A stretch of 64,000 nucleotides of DNA, from NCBI GenBank assembly GCA_007922195.1, contig ML682220.1, forward strand, positions 740,095-804,094, read 5' to 3'. Made by a program: the position numbers and the translations under genes. Origin of the DNA: Podocnemis expansa (lineage: Eukaryota; Chordata; Testudines; Podocnemididae). Under the pieces are notes generated by a model. The model searched no databases. It worked only from the letters and a program-made list of their open reading frames with translations, and was not told where the DNA came from. Positions 10,701-22,700 of the stretch are shown here, one piece after another; positions within the stretch are counted from its first letter, which is position 1; each line of letters begins with the position of its first letter.

Positions 10701-13700
10701 GTGAGGACCAGGCATGAAATAGAGGTGGAAACAGAATAAGCCCCACAGGCTCTCTATCCTCAGTAATGTGATAATAAAATGGTGGTAGTTCTACCACCAC
10801 CACACCAGGCCAGAGGAGGAGCTGTCATCTCAAACAGCCACCAGGAACCTCTGCTGGCACTCTGCTAGTGAGCTCACATCTCTTCACAGCTGGGCCTAAT
10901 CGGAGCCATGCTACAACACAGGCCACAACCCCCAGAGTGGGTGGTGGGGCACAGCCCCATGGGACAGAAGCTGCTGCAGTTGGTGAGTGCAGAGAGCGTT
11001 CACCCTCCATCCCTCTTTTTGGGGCCTTTCCTCTGCACTGGGCTGGGATGGTGGACAGGGTGAGCAGGACGCAGTGAAGACAAAGGACACTAATCTATGA
11101 TTTTGGCCCGCCATATGAATTTAGGCCATAGGCACAGGCAAAGTTTGTCTATGTGTTAAGCTTGGCCCCGGACTCCTGGGGTCTGTCATTGATACACTCA
11201 GTGGGCCAGCTCTTCAGCTGCTGTGGACTATCCTGGTACTTTTGCCAGCCCCAGCGGCTGTCATGTTCAGCATCCTGCCAGGTGATAACTAATTTTACTT
11301 ACCCAATATCGTGAATCGTTCTGCTCTTCTGAACAGCCAGGGCAAGACATTTACCTCCTTCACTGGTTATCTTGTTTGCTCCCATTCTGCATGAAATATA
11401 TGCACTGTAAAGCTGCGGCTCTTAAAAAAAAGACAGCTTATCTATACAGCTGTTTGAACCCAGTTTAGGCACTGACCCTAAAAGTCAACTCCTATGGTAG
11501 ATAATTATGGGGGGCAATTATAGATACTGTAAATTTCCAGGGACTAAAATGTTGCATGCATTTAAACTTTGGGTTACAAGGTAACGGACCGAAGTTAGTC
11601 ATTTTATGCAGCAAAGTTTAGGCCCAAAGCCGCACAACTAGTTAGTGTGAGAGGTGGATTTTTCCACCCCTCTTTGTGTTTTCTTTAGCTGTGGCAAAAC
11701 TTCAGCTTGTCTTATGGAATGTGGCCTGTTAGGCCTCTACAATTAGATAGTGTTATCTCTTGACAGCAGGGAGTAATGGCCTTCAAGAAGAGTTACTGTC
11801 AGTATCCAAGCTGAGTGGGACCAGACCTGAAGAAGGTGATAAAATAAACTATACCTTACAGCTGCAAAACTTATGAGTTACAGATGAAAGACTTATGAGT
11901 TCCTCTACCGACCAGACCAGTGTCAGTAAGTTTCTATGACAACAAGCGATATGCTAATTTTCAGGGGTCCAAGGCATAAAGCCGGGGTTCTGGCTTAGGC
12001 ACGTTGGACAAGCGATAGGTCAGCAGCCTGTCGTGTTGCCAGGGGAGCTGGCCACCCCCTAGGCATCTCCCCACTCTTCACAAGGAAGAGTGTTAAACCC
12101 CTTGACTGATCACCAAGGTAGTCTGCAGGTTTTTTTTTTTTCCCTTTCTTTTTCGCAGATCTTTTTCTTTTTCTTTTTGAATTCTTTTATTAAGTCTTTA
12201 ATTTTCACCTGTTCACCCTGGAGTGGGAGGTGGGCAGTAGCCCTCAGGTGCTCTGAAGGGGGTGTCTGACCACTGCAGCTGGTCACAGTAGGCTCTGGAT
12301 TTGAAGGTCACAGGCAAGAGCCACGAGACTGCCTGTTGGTTGAGCCATTTTAACACCGGGCTGTTCTATCACATCTTACTATCCTTCTCTCAAAGAAACA
12401 GGTCTGCTGTCTGTCACTCTGGAGATAACATCCAAATGTGGTAAATATAATCTGGTCAAATTTGGGATTTAAATTGGGAAATGCTTTTTAGGAATGTGTG
12501 TATGTGTATTATTACTGCTCTGAACACAAATCAGAATTAAGCAAGTGTTCCACAATCAAATTAAGAAACAGCAGTGTGAAAAAAGTGTGATGAAAGAATA
12601 AATCCATTCATGTTCCCCGCCAGGCACCCCAGCTGACCCTTGTAACTCCTAGCTGCAAACAGACCATGGCTAGCCTCACTGGGCAGTGATCCATGGTGTC
12701 TGGAGAGCCAGGGGGAGAAGCAAGGTGTTCGTGCTGTCCTGAGCTGTGTATGATGTTTTAGTGTAATGTTTCAGTGTGTGTATGTGGTAAATAGCAAAGC
12801 TCTTTTGCCTACAAATTGTGTGCTCTCTCTCTGTCTCTCATAAACTCCACTCTGTTAAATTATATCAGTCAGGATTGGAACTGGGGGGTTTAATTCAGGG
12901 TTAGGCATAAAAATGAGGATAAATGTTATAGTGATATTTGCGCTCTATTTTCTGTTCATTGGGCAATTAATTTGTACTTAGAAGATCTTTAAGAAATAGA
13001 GTTCTAAAACCGCAGTTTGCATGAGTTTTAAGTGTAATTTAATAGGAATTGCAAGTTTTAATTTTTGTAATAGGAATATTAGTAATTAGATAATATTAAC
13101 CTCTTATTTAACCTTTTTTTCTCTTCTTTCTTTATGTAATTTTATTTATCTCAATAAAAGTCATATAGAAAGTAGTTAACCCAAAAAATTGTAGTTTGGT
13201 CTCTTGCCTCTTGATTGGGACTCCTTCTTGCAGTGTGGGGATCGTGCCCCCTACTCCCACTCCCCCACAACAGTTAGTAGCAGAGCCACAACTAGAATTC
13301 AAGTGATCCTGTCTCACAATACCACCTTCACACCACTAACTCACACTGCTTCTCTTGCCTCTTTTCATTTTCTTTGGTAAAAAATAATCACGCTACAAAT
13401 TAACATGGCTTAACCTTAGATGAAAGCTGACATTATGCATGGCAAGGAGGTTTGCAGAAGGTCCCTGTCACCAATGGTAATGATTCACCAGTTGCATTTT
13501 GGTAATTCCTTCATTGAAATATAATATGTATATAAGTAAATTCCTTCCCTTTGCCCATGAACAGGTTGGGCCTAAACAAACCTGAAATTAGTTAAAATGG
13601 GGGAAAGCATCTCCACGCAGAAGTCCCAGCACACAGTTTATGAACTAGTGAAGTCCTTCTCAAGCACTCAAAACAGGAGCTAAGTGGAATAAAGGTCTTG

Positions 13701-16700
13701 CACTAACCTTTTGCATAAGGCTAAATGCTGCCCCCACCATGCAAAGCAGCCTTTAGTAAAGATTAAGCATTAAAGGAATGGAACCATAGCAGTCATAGAG
13801 TATTATAAGGAAGTATGTAATTTTTGAAGACCTAATTTTTGTTTCTCTCTCTTTTAAAGCTCGTTTACTGTAATTATGGTACCCTGTAGCATAACAAGGA
13901 AAAATAGGGTGCATACTTAACATATGTAAGGCTTGAACATTCTTCAATGAGTCTTGCAACGTATTTAGCTCCAACATCAGTAACTTGGTTATTGTACAAC
14001 CTTAAAGAAAAATAACATGGGTAAAAATAGATTATTTCTGCTGTTACCTGATATATAACTTGGATGTTTTGATATACACTGAGTATCTAGCTTTATAAGA
14101 ACCCTGTACAAAGATATGTTTCTTTTTAGAGATGGAGGTTAATAAAATGGTCAAGAATTACAAATTTAACAAGAGCAGACAGATTTATCTGAAGGAACAT
14201 GTTTATATGTACAAGGAAATGTAAATGATCTCCTTCAACAAACCCAGCTTCCATTTTTTGGTGCCAATATGAAATTATGCTTCCATAAAAGTTCTGAAAC
14301 CAGATATCATGCAAAATATGTGCTTGTTCTTTTATTAGATTCCTAAGAGCCCTCTGCAAATTCATCCTGTTTTTGAGCACTGCTCACATCATTCAGTTAC
14401 AGGTGTCTACATGCTGCAGTGCACGGTTATCCGGAAACTCTTTTGCCCTAGTTGGGACAGGGTCAGTGGCCACTGCCCACTCCATGCTGCAACCACAGCT
14501 ATATATATGACCCTGAATCTGACCCCCCCCCCCAGTTCCTTCTTTCTGCCCCCAGTGATGATACTGGAACAGCCCACCGTTGCCCCTTGGGTAAGTGCCT
14601 GTCTTGTTCGTTACCCCCACCCCCTTTTTAAGTATCTCTCTGGCTCCAACAGAATCCCTCACCGGGAGCCCAATTTCTGTTCTACCACCAATCATGCCCA
14701 GATTCAAACCCTACGTGAGCTGCGGCAAGGCCTTCCTGATGGATGATCCCCATGAGAAGTGTCTTAAATGCTGGGGTGTGTCCCTTCAGGCGGATAAAGC
14801 CTCCACTGCAGATCCTTCAAACAGAGGACTCAAAGACAGGGAGTGAAGGCTGCGCAACACTGCCCGGGAACAGGACTCGCAGTCAGTGCCAGGTTATGTC
14901 TGAAGTGCCTAAGGATTCACTGGCACAATGTGCCAGGTTGGCACCTGAGCCCACATGGCACAGCTCTCTGACTGAGAATAAAAAGCCGCGATCAGCCTCT
15001 GACTTAGCACCCTCTTGGCGCCATGGCGCCCCATTGCTGGCACCTCCACCCTAAGGAAAAGGGCTGAAGCACCTGCCTGTGCTCTCAACTCGGGAGGCCT
15101 TTGCAGCAGCAAAGGCCCTCCTCCAGCTGCCAACCCCCACTCCACCGAAGCCCATACAACCTAGAGCAGGGGTACTCAAATGGCGGCCCGCGGTCCACAA
15201 CCCGGACCGCAAAGACATTTCTGGTGGACTGCCCCCCGCACAGGGAAGGCTGCCGGCCGTGCAGGGCCGGCAGCCAGAGGCCCTGCTCACAGCTCCTCTG
15301 GGGCAGGGAGTTGTTAAAACTCCCGCCCAGAGAAGCTCTAATGGAGCATGCCCAGAATATCTGAGCATGCTCCGTTAGTGCTTCTCCGGCCCCAGGAGCT
15401 GTGAGGGCCATGCAGGGTAAGCAGGGGAGGGGGGGCCTCCAGGATCTGGCCTGTGGGGGGGGCAGGATTGGGCCCGGGGGGCGGGGGCCCATGCAGTGAG
15501 CAACAGGAGTTGCTCAGCTGCCAGTGGGTCTTAGAGGGAACATTGGCAACAGTAATGTTGCCTCTAAGGGGAGAGGGCAGCGAGCAACTCCAGTTGCTCG
15601 CTGCACTGCCCCCCCCGCAGGGCCCGCTGCGCTGCCCCCCTGCTCCCACTCGCCCCCGCCGCTAGCCCCCCCCCCCGCTCCCGGCATTACCCCCCACTCC
15701 TGCTAGCCCCCTCCGCTCGTGGCATCAACCCCCCTGCTCCCACTAGCCCCCCCGCTCCCGGAGCACACCCCCCTCCGCTCGCGGCATCACCCCCCCTCCC
15801 CCCCGGAGCCCCCCCCCCCGCTCCCCGCATCACCCCCCCCCTGCTCCCAGCAGTAGGCCTACCCTAGTTGCCTGTGGACCCCGATGAATGGTGGAAGGCT
15901 GAATGTGGACCAGCTCGCAAAAAGTTTGAGCACCCCTGACCTAGAGGGAAACCAGCCTTCCTATCAAAAGAGTGGGCTACTTCAACACATGGACCATCAC
16001 TGGCACCGTGATCGCCAACAAGGTCTCCTCCAGCTGCAGGTGGGCACTGGCCCGGAACCAGAGCAGGGGACAAGGAATGAATCTCTCTCCTCCCCCGAAT
16101 CCTCACGTGAGCCCTCAGTACCGTGCTCTCAGGGATCCAGACGTTCAAAGTCTGATTCTGGCTCTCATGCCTCCTCCGATGCCGAGCCCCAGCACTGGCG
16201 TTCCCCATCTATCCTGACTCAGACCATGTCAAAACCTGCTGGGAAACGCCACCAGAACCACTCTCTGACCCCCCTCATGCCAGGAGGAGTATCCCGAAGG
16301 ACCCTTGGTGCAGACAACCTCAGCATCGACCCCTTCCCCAATAACCCATCCGGCACTGGAAAGGACCTGAAGTTGGTCACGTACCCATCGGCGCAGCAAT
16401 GACCACCCCCTGAGTAGACTGGGGTTGCTCCCCAGCACACCCTGACTGGGCACCACGCTCCTCCCAAGAGTGGTCTAGCAGATGGACGAACTGGCCTACA
16501 GAGGAGAAACCCTAGTCCAACGGCCCCTCGGTATCACCCTTGTCTAGGACCTCCTGCTCGACAGAGGCCTTGGATGAAGAACCCGACCCCAGCAACGATC
16601 AGCACAGCAGATCGCAGCTACCCTCATCCTCCTCGGACGAAGCCATGTACCAGAGACCTCTTGTGTACAGCCTTTTAGGTTGTCAAAGAGGACCTTGACC

Positions 16701-19700
16701 CTCTCTTTGATGTGGGTGATGCAGCCCCTCCCGCAAGAGTCTCTGTCCCCGTACACGAAGGGGTACATAAAATCACGAGGGCATGGTGGCAAACTCCTTC
16801 GTCGATTCCCCATGTCCAAGGCTGCTGATCAGACATACCACATCCCATCTGAGAAGTTTGCTTTCCTGCTTCATCACCCCACTTGGGGGTCCCTAGTGGA
16901 GGACACTGTCAATTAGAAAGAGAGACAAAGTCAACCAGCCTCCACCCCTTAGAATAAGGAGGCAAAGAAGTTGGACATCTTTGGGATGAAGGTCTACTCC
17001 ACCTCAGCTCTCCAATTGCATATCACCAACCACCAGGCTCTCATGGGTTGATACACTTTCTACCTCTGGAGACCTGTGGAATGGTTCAGCAACATAGTCC
17101 CGGAGGTGTTCCCTGGGAACTATGATACCATGGTACAGGAAGGCGTCTTGGCCTCACACAACGCCTTGACAACCTCCTGGGATGCATCTCACACTGCCTC
17201 TCGCAATGTTGCCTTCGCGGTAGCAATGCAGTGATCTGCCTGGCTGCAGGGGTCTGGCCTCTCACAGCAGATGCAGCGAGCGATACAGGACCTCCCCTTC
17301 GAAGGCCCTGCGTTGTTTGCAGAATCTATGGATTCCCAATTGCATGGTATGAGGGACTCTAGAGCCACCCTGAAGTCTCTAAGAATGTATATGCCTCAAG
17401 AGACCAGACGCTCCTTCAGACCCCAACAGACTCAGCAGCAACCCCAACAGATGCAGTAGCAGCAGCACCATCAAGGGTCATGTACAAGGTCATACCAGCA
17501 ACTTCAGCTCCACTATGGGGGGTCTGACAGGGAGAGGGGCCAGGCAGGCAGGGGCTCCAAAACCAAGCCTACATCCCAGGCTCCCCTCACCCTGCTGTCC
17601 AAAGACAGCGTTTTTGACAGTCTGCTAGAGGGCTGCCATACCCCCACCACCCAGCCCCTGGTCTTCAAGAACCGCTTGGGCCCATTTTCACATCACTGGG
17701 CCAACATCACAATGGACCGCTGGATACTAGACACAGTATCCATACATTTAAAATCTACACCCTGAGACAGAAAACCACCCCCCTTGCCCAAATCTCAGGG
17801 ATCCAGAACTCAAACTGCTGCTGCAAAGGGAGCGCAAGACATGGCTCTCCCTAGGAGCAACAGAAAGGGTTCTAGGGCAGCAGCGGGGAAAGGCTCCTAC
17901 TTCCACTACTTCCTAGTCCAAAGCAGAACAGCAACCTGAGACCCATCCTAGACCTCAGGGCTCTGAATAAACACTTAAGGAAAATAAAATTCCAGATGGT
18001 TTTCCTGCCACAAATCATCCCAGCTCTAGAGCAAGGGGACAAGTTTGCAGCCCTCGATCTAAAGGACGCCTGCTTCCACATAGCGATAAGACCCCCCAAC
18101 CACAGAAGGTTCCTTTGATTTGTGGTGGGAAGGGTACTCTTCCAGTTCACATCCCTCCCTTTCAGCCTCACCTTAGCCTCCAGAGTGTTCACAAAATGCA
18201 TGGTTGCCATGGCGGCATACCAGAGGAAGCAGGGCATAAGGATACACCCTTACCTCAACAATTGGCTAATAAAGGGAAGATCAAGACATCAGGTGCAACA
18301 CAGTGTCAAAGTGACAAGATAACTGTACAATTACCTGGGGCTTTGTATAAACTGAGAAAAAATCAAAGCTTTCCCCAACTCAAAGAACAGAGTTTATAGG
18401 TGCTCTCCTTGACTCCATAAAAGGGAAAGCATCCCTGCCCCATCAATGTTTCAGTCCATTTGCACCATCAGTTTGGAGTTCCAAAATGCCCTGATCACCA
18501 CAGTCAGGCGCTGCCTTCAGCTCCAGGGCCACATGGTGGCCTTTACCTCCATGATAAGAATGGCCTGCCTGAAGATGAGGTCCTTCCACCTCCAGAGGCA
18601 CCTTCTGAACAAGGTACTCTCGGTTCCCAGCAATGTCCTAGAAACACTGGAGATCTGGCAGGACACACTATTCACCCTGGGGGGGATTCCCTTTGAGACC
18701 TCCAACCCCTCGGTGATGCTGATCACTGAGGCATCAGACATGGATTGGGGAGCCCATATCTTGGGAGGCCTATCAACTCAAGGCAACTGGTCATACAGGG
18801 ACAGCCTCCCTCACATAAACGTGAAAGAACTCAGAGCCATCCACCTGGCCTGCACGGCTTTCCTGGACATGATAAGGGAGAAAACAGTCCAGGTCCTGAT
18901 GGACAACACAACAGCCATATTTTACATGAATTGTCAGGGGGGTATTCACTCCCCTATCCTTTGCATGGAGACTACCAACCTGTTGGACCTGGCCCTGAAA
19001 TACAACTTTACCCTGGTAGCAGCCCATCTTCCAGGGACAGACAACAGCGTAGCAGACTCACTGAGCAGGACATTCCTGTCTCCTTGTGAGTGGTCCTTGC
19101 ACACAGAGACTGTGTCCTACATCTTCAGTTGGTGGGGCACAGCCGAAATGGACCTGTTCACAGTGCCCCAGAACCAGAAGTGTTGTCACTTTAGCTCGCT
19201 CAGGGGTCAGGACAGGCTTGCTGCCCTTGGGGGGCCCTGCTGATGTATGTGTTCCCCACCCCCAATCTCTCTGATTCACAGAGTCCTCCTGAAAATAAAA
19301 AGGGACAGAGCAGACATAATGCTAATAGCTCCAGCTTAGCCCAGACAACACTGGTACTCAACCCTTTAGGACCTATCGGTAGACACACCACTCCGCCTCC
19401 CCTGCAGGGCAGACCTGCTAACACAGGACTCAAGCCAGTTATGGTGCCCAAACCTGAAGGTGCTACACCTTACAGCCTGGAGGCTGCATGGGTAAACGAG
19501 ACTGAGAGACACTGCTCAGAGAGAGTTAATGAGGTACTGACTGGTAGGCAGAAGGCCCTCCACTAGGGCTACCTGCACTGCTAAGTGCAGGGTCAGGGCG
19601 CTGGAGTGTCCCGCCCCACTCCCGAAGAGTTTCGGCCGCTTCATCCACAACTCCCCCCGCCCCAGCCTAAATCAGCATGCTCCATGGCTTTTGGGTGGGG

Positions 19701-22700
19701 GGGGGGCAGGGGTAAAGTGGCCGAAACTCTTTGGGAGCAGGGCGGGCCACTCCAGCGCCCTGACCCCGCATGCTGCAGCTCAGCACGGGCACCCTCAGCC
19801 CCCCAGGGAGGCACGACCGGCTGGGGGTAGGCTTGGCTGCCTGCTACACTCTGCTGTGGTGAGGCTGGGCAGGCAGTGGAGCTTGGGGGGGCAGGATCAG
19901 GCCCACATGGGGGTGCGCGCAGTGAGTAACATGTTGCTCAGCTGCATCGCCTCTTAGAGGGAACGTTGGTCAGGGTGCACTCAATGAGAGTGCAAGCATC
20001 TTCAATGGCCTTCCTTGCGCAGGTCCTGATCCAGGAGATCTGCACAGCAGCCATGTGATCATCAGTACATGCCTTCACGATACACTACGCAATCACCCAA
20101 CAGGCACAGGAGGATGCTGTGCTGGACGGAGCCGTACACAAAGTGGGTAAGCTGTAACTCCACATGCCATTCTGGGTATGGCTAGCAGTCAGCTGTAACT
20201 GAACGATGTGAGCAGCACTCGAAGAAGAACAGACTGTCCCTTGTCAAAATGGGCTGCTCACATACATTCAGATCCCTCCCTTCGTCCTCTCTACTTGGAG
20301 TTGGTGAAAAGAACTGACTGAGGTGGGTCAGGGTCAGGGTCATATATGTAGCCGTGGTCACTGCACAGAGGGGGTGTTGGCCGCTTACCCTGTCCTGACA
20401 GGCTAGGGTAAAAGAGTTTCCAGATAACTGTGTGCTATGGCACATAGATACCTGTAACTGAATGTATGTGAGCAGCCCATCTCTCAGAATAATGGTTACA
20501 TCGGTAACCGACCATGCCTTGCACTGCAAAGTCAAATACCTAAGCAGACAAACTGCCAATAGGACATAGATGAAAGCAAGCAATTTCTGGGACTTGCATT
20601 CACCTTTCTCAAAGTAACACCATCATTTAACCAAAAGTAGCACATAACAGCTAACAGAGCCCCCCCCCCCAGCTTAACTAAAAATTGATTTTCTTTTAGG
20701 TCATCAAGGAAATCGATGCTTTCTGCATGGATAAGTGTGGTTATGCAAAAAGATCCAGTAAGCATGACACCTTGAAAGTTAATCCTTTCAACACCTTTCT
20801 CCCCTGTAAACTGCATTTACTTTGTATAGAAGAAATAACTTTAGTAGAGGTGGATAAAGACAAAGGCGATCAAGTGCTGGCTGCAAAGCTGTGCACGCCT
20901 GATCAGCATAACAACATGAGCAAGGTTTGCCTTTGGTAGGAGTCCACTTTGTGATAAAGATCGACAGGAGAGAACGGTGGGTTACTTACCGGTAACCGTT
21001 CTTCTTCGAGATGGCCTGCTTGCATTCATTCAGTAATAGGTGTCTCTGTGCTGGAGCACCTGATTGGTCAGAACTTTTTGCCCTAGCCTGTCAGAAGAGG
21101 GCAGGCAGCCACCGCCCCCCACGCCACCCCATGCTATATATGTGGCCGCCATCCAACCCCTCCCCAGTTCCTAGGAGTCACCAACTCCAGAGGCGGGGAC
21201 GGGGGAGGGTTCTGAATGAATCTGAGTAGCCATCTCAAAGAAGGACGGTTACTGGTAAGTAACCCACCGTTCTTCTTCGAGCGCTGCTCAGATACATTCA
21301 GTAATAGGTGACTGGTAGCCATGCTGATGGATGGTGGGTGGAGTTGGCTTTTCTACCTTCAGCACAGCATAACTCCAAGATGGGTAGTTGTCCAACGAAC
21401 AAGGTCCTCAAGGGATCTTAGAAATTGAACTAAAGACCTTCATCCAGGCGACTGTAGCCTGGGATTGTAGGACCTAACCCAGTGGAGAGAAGTGAGCCCA
21501 GCTTGTCCGCGTACCAACTGGCACGTGTGGGGACAGGACGGCCTGAGGTCACCATACGCATAACTGTGGTACCAACGCATTGTGGTTACTGTTGACGAGT
21601 GCAACTCTAACTGTTCTGCCTGAAAGGGTATTGGCAGAGGCATGAGAAGGCCAGAGGATTTAGTGCTCTGGCAGCCACACATGGTGGTGTAATTCCTATG
21701 AGGGAATTCAGGAGACCTTAGGGTTCCTAGGCTGGCAGTGGCGGTTACCAGTAATGCAATAAATGGTGGAAGGGAGTCAGCCGTGTTTCCCTCAGTCTGG
21801 CAGTGTGAGGCACCTGCAGGCCATTTGCCAGATGGGTATGTGAATCTGGTGCACTCAGCGTCCCACAGGAGGGATGGGTATTAAGAGCGGGTGAGGAGGA
21901 TCCAGGAGAGATTACTTTGTCCTAGATTAAAGGGGAATGTGAAAGACCAAAAGTGATGGGTGGCGACGCCAAACAGCACACTTATAGAGATGCGCCCAGA
22001 CTGGCATGGGGAAAACTAGGTACCTGATACACCCAAGGGCACTATACCAGACAAGCCCAGTGGGAAACTTCCCCTGAGCTTGAAGAATATTTCCCAGGCC
22101 TACGCGGGCACACCGATGACACCATGACGGTCCCTTTTTAAGGAGGGCTGTCAGCATCGATAACCTTGCGAAGACACAAGGAAGTGGTATTATCACTGTT
22201 TTCCCCTTTATCTTTTTTTTTTTTTTTTAAACCAGCAGTTGGTAAATGGCCACAGCAGGTGAGGAGCTGATCGTAATAACGCAACGCCCAAGAGTAGGCT
22301 CATGAGTGGGAAAGCCTCAGAAGCCAGATCCCATGGCCTATGGGATTAAGCTCACATTGGCTTATGTGACCTCGTGCACCAGGAAGAGCCCAACCCGATA
22401 TGATACTGACCTTAAGCCCAGCAACGCACACAGGTGTGCGTCAGCATTGAGGCTCACCAAGAGAAGGGGCCCTAGGGAGAACTGGGATGTATGGAAGGAG
22501 GAAGTAGCCTCCTTCAAAGGAAGCAGAGCGAGGGTATGCCACCCCAAGGGGGCACATCCGGCCATCTCCTTTAAGACACTTTAGAAAATCCAAAGTATCC
22601 TCTATGGGCGTGCTATCGTTGTTATTAGATCTTACCCTGAAGAGAGAATTCTATCAGGGGGCAGCTAGCTCCCAAATTCCCAATTGCTGGTCGGAATTTC

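Larger units (their letters stand above)
14693..17500 (+). pseudogene. DIRS-1 gag-like region, broken
   Basis: The start MPRFKPYVSCGKAFLMDDPH and the spaced Cys/His residues match the gag frame of DIRS-2. Later recognisable pieces are LDIFGMKVYSTSALQL near 16970 and QDLPFEGPALFAES near 17290. Stops and frame changes occur throughout, and a hAT splits it. The Gln-rich tail is at 17400-17470. Confidence 0.7.
14377..20490 (+). mobile_element. DIRS retrotransposon 1 (decayed, about 6.1 kb)
   Basis: DIRS elements use a tyrosine recombinase and have inverted termini. Order on the plus strand: inverted repeat, gag-like zinc-finger frame, reverse transcriptase, RNase H, remnant recombinase, internal complementary region, inverted repeat. 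Every frame carries stops or indels, and two later insertions disrupt it (hAT 15167-15938; palindromic insertion about 19585-19968). It lies antisense to NOD1 in the intron between LRR exons 2 and 1. Ends are approximate. Confidence 0.85.
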
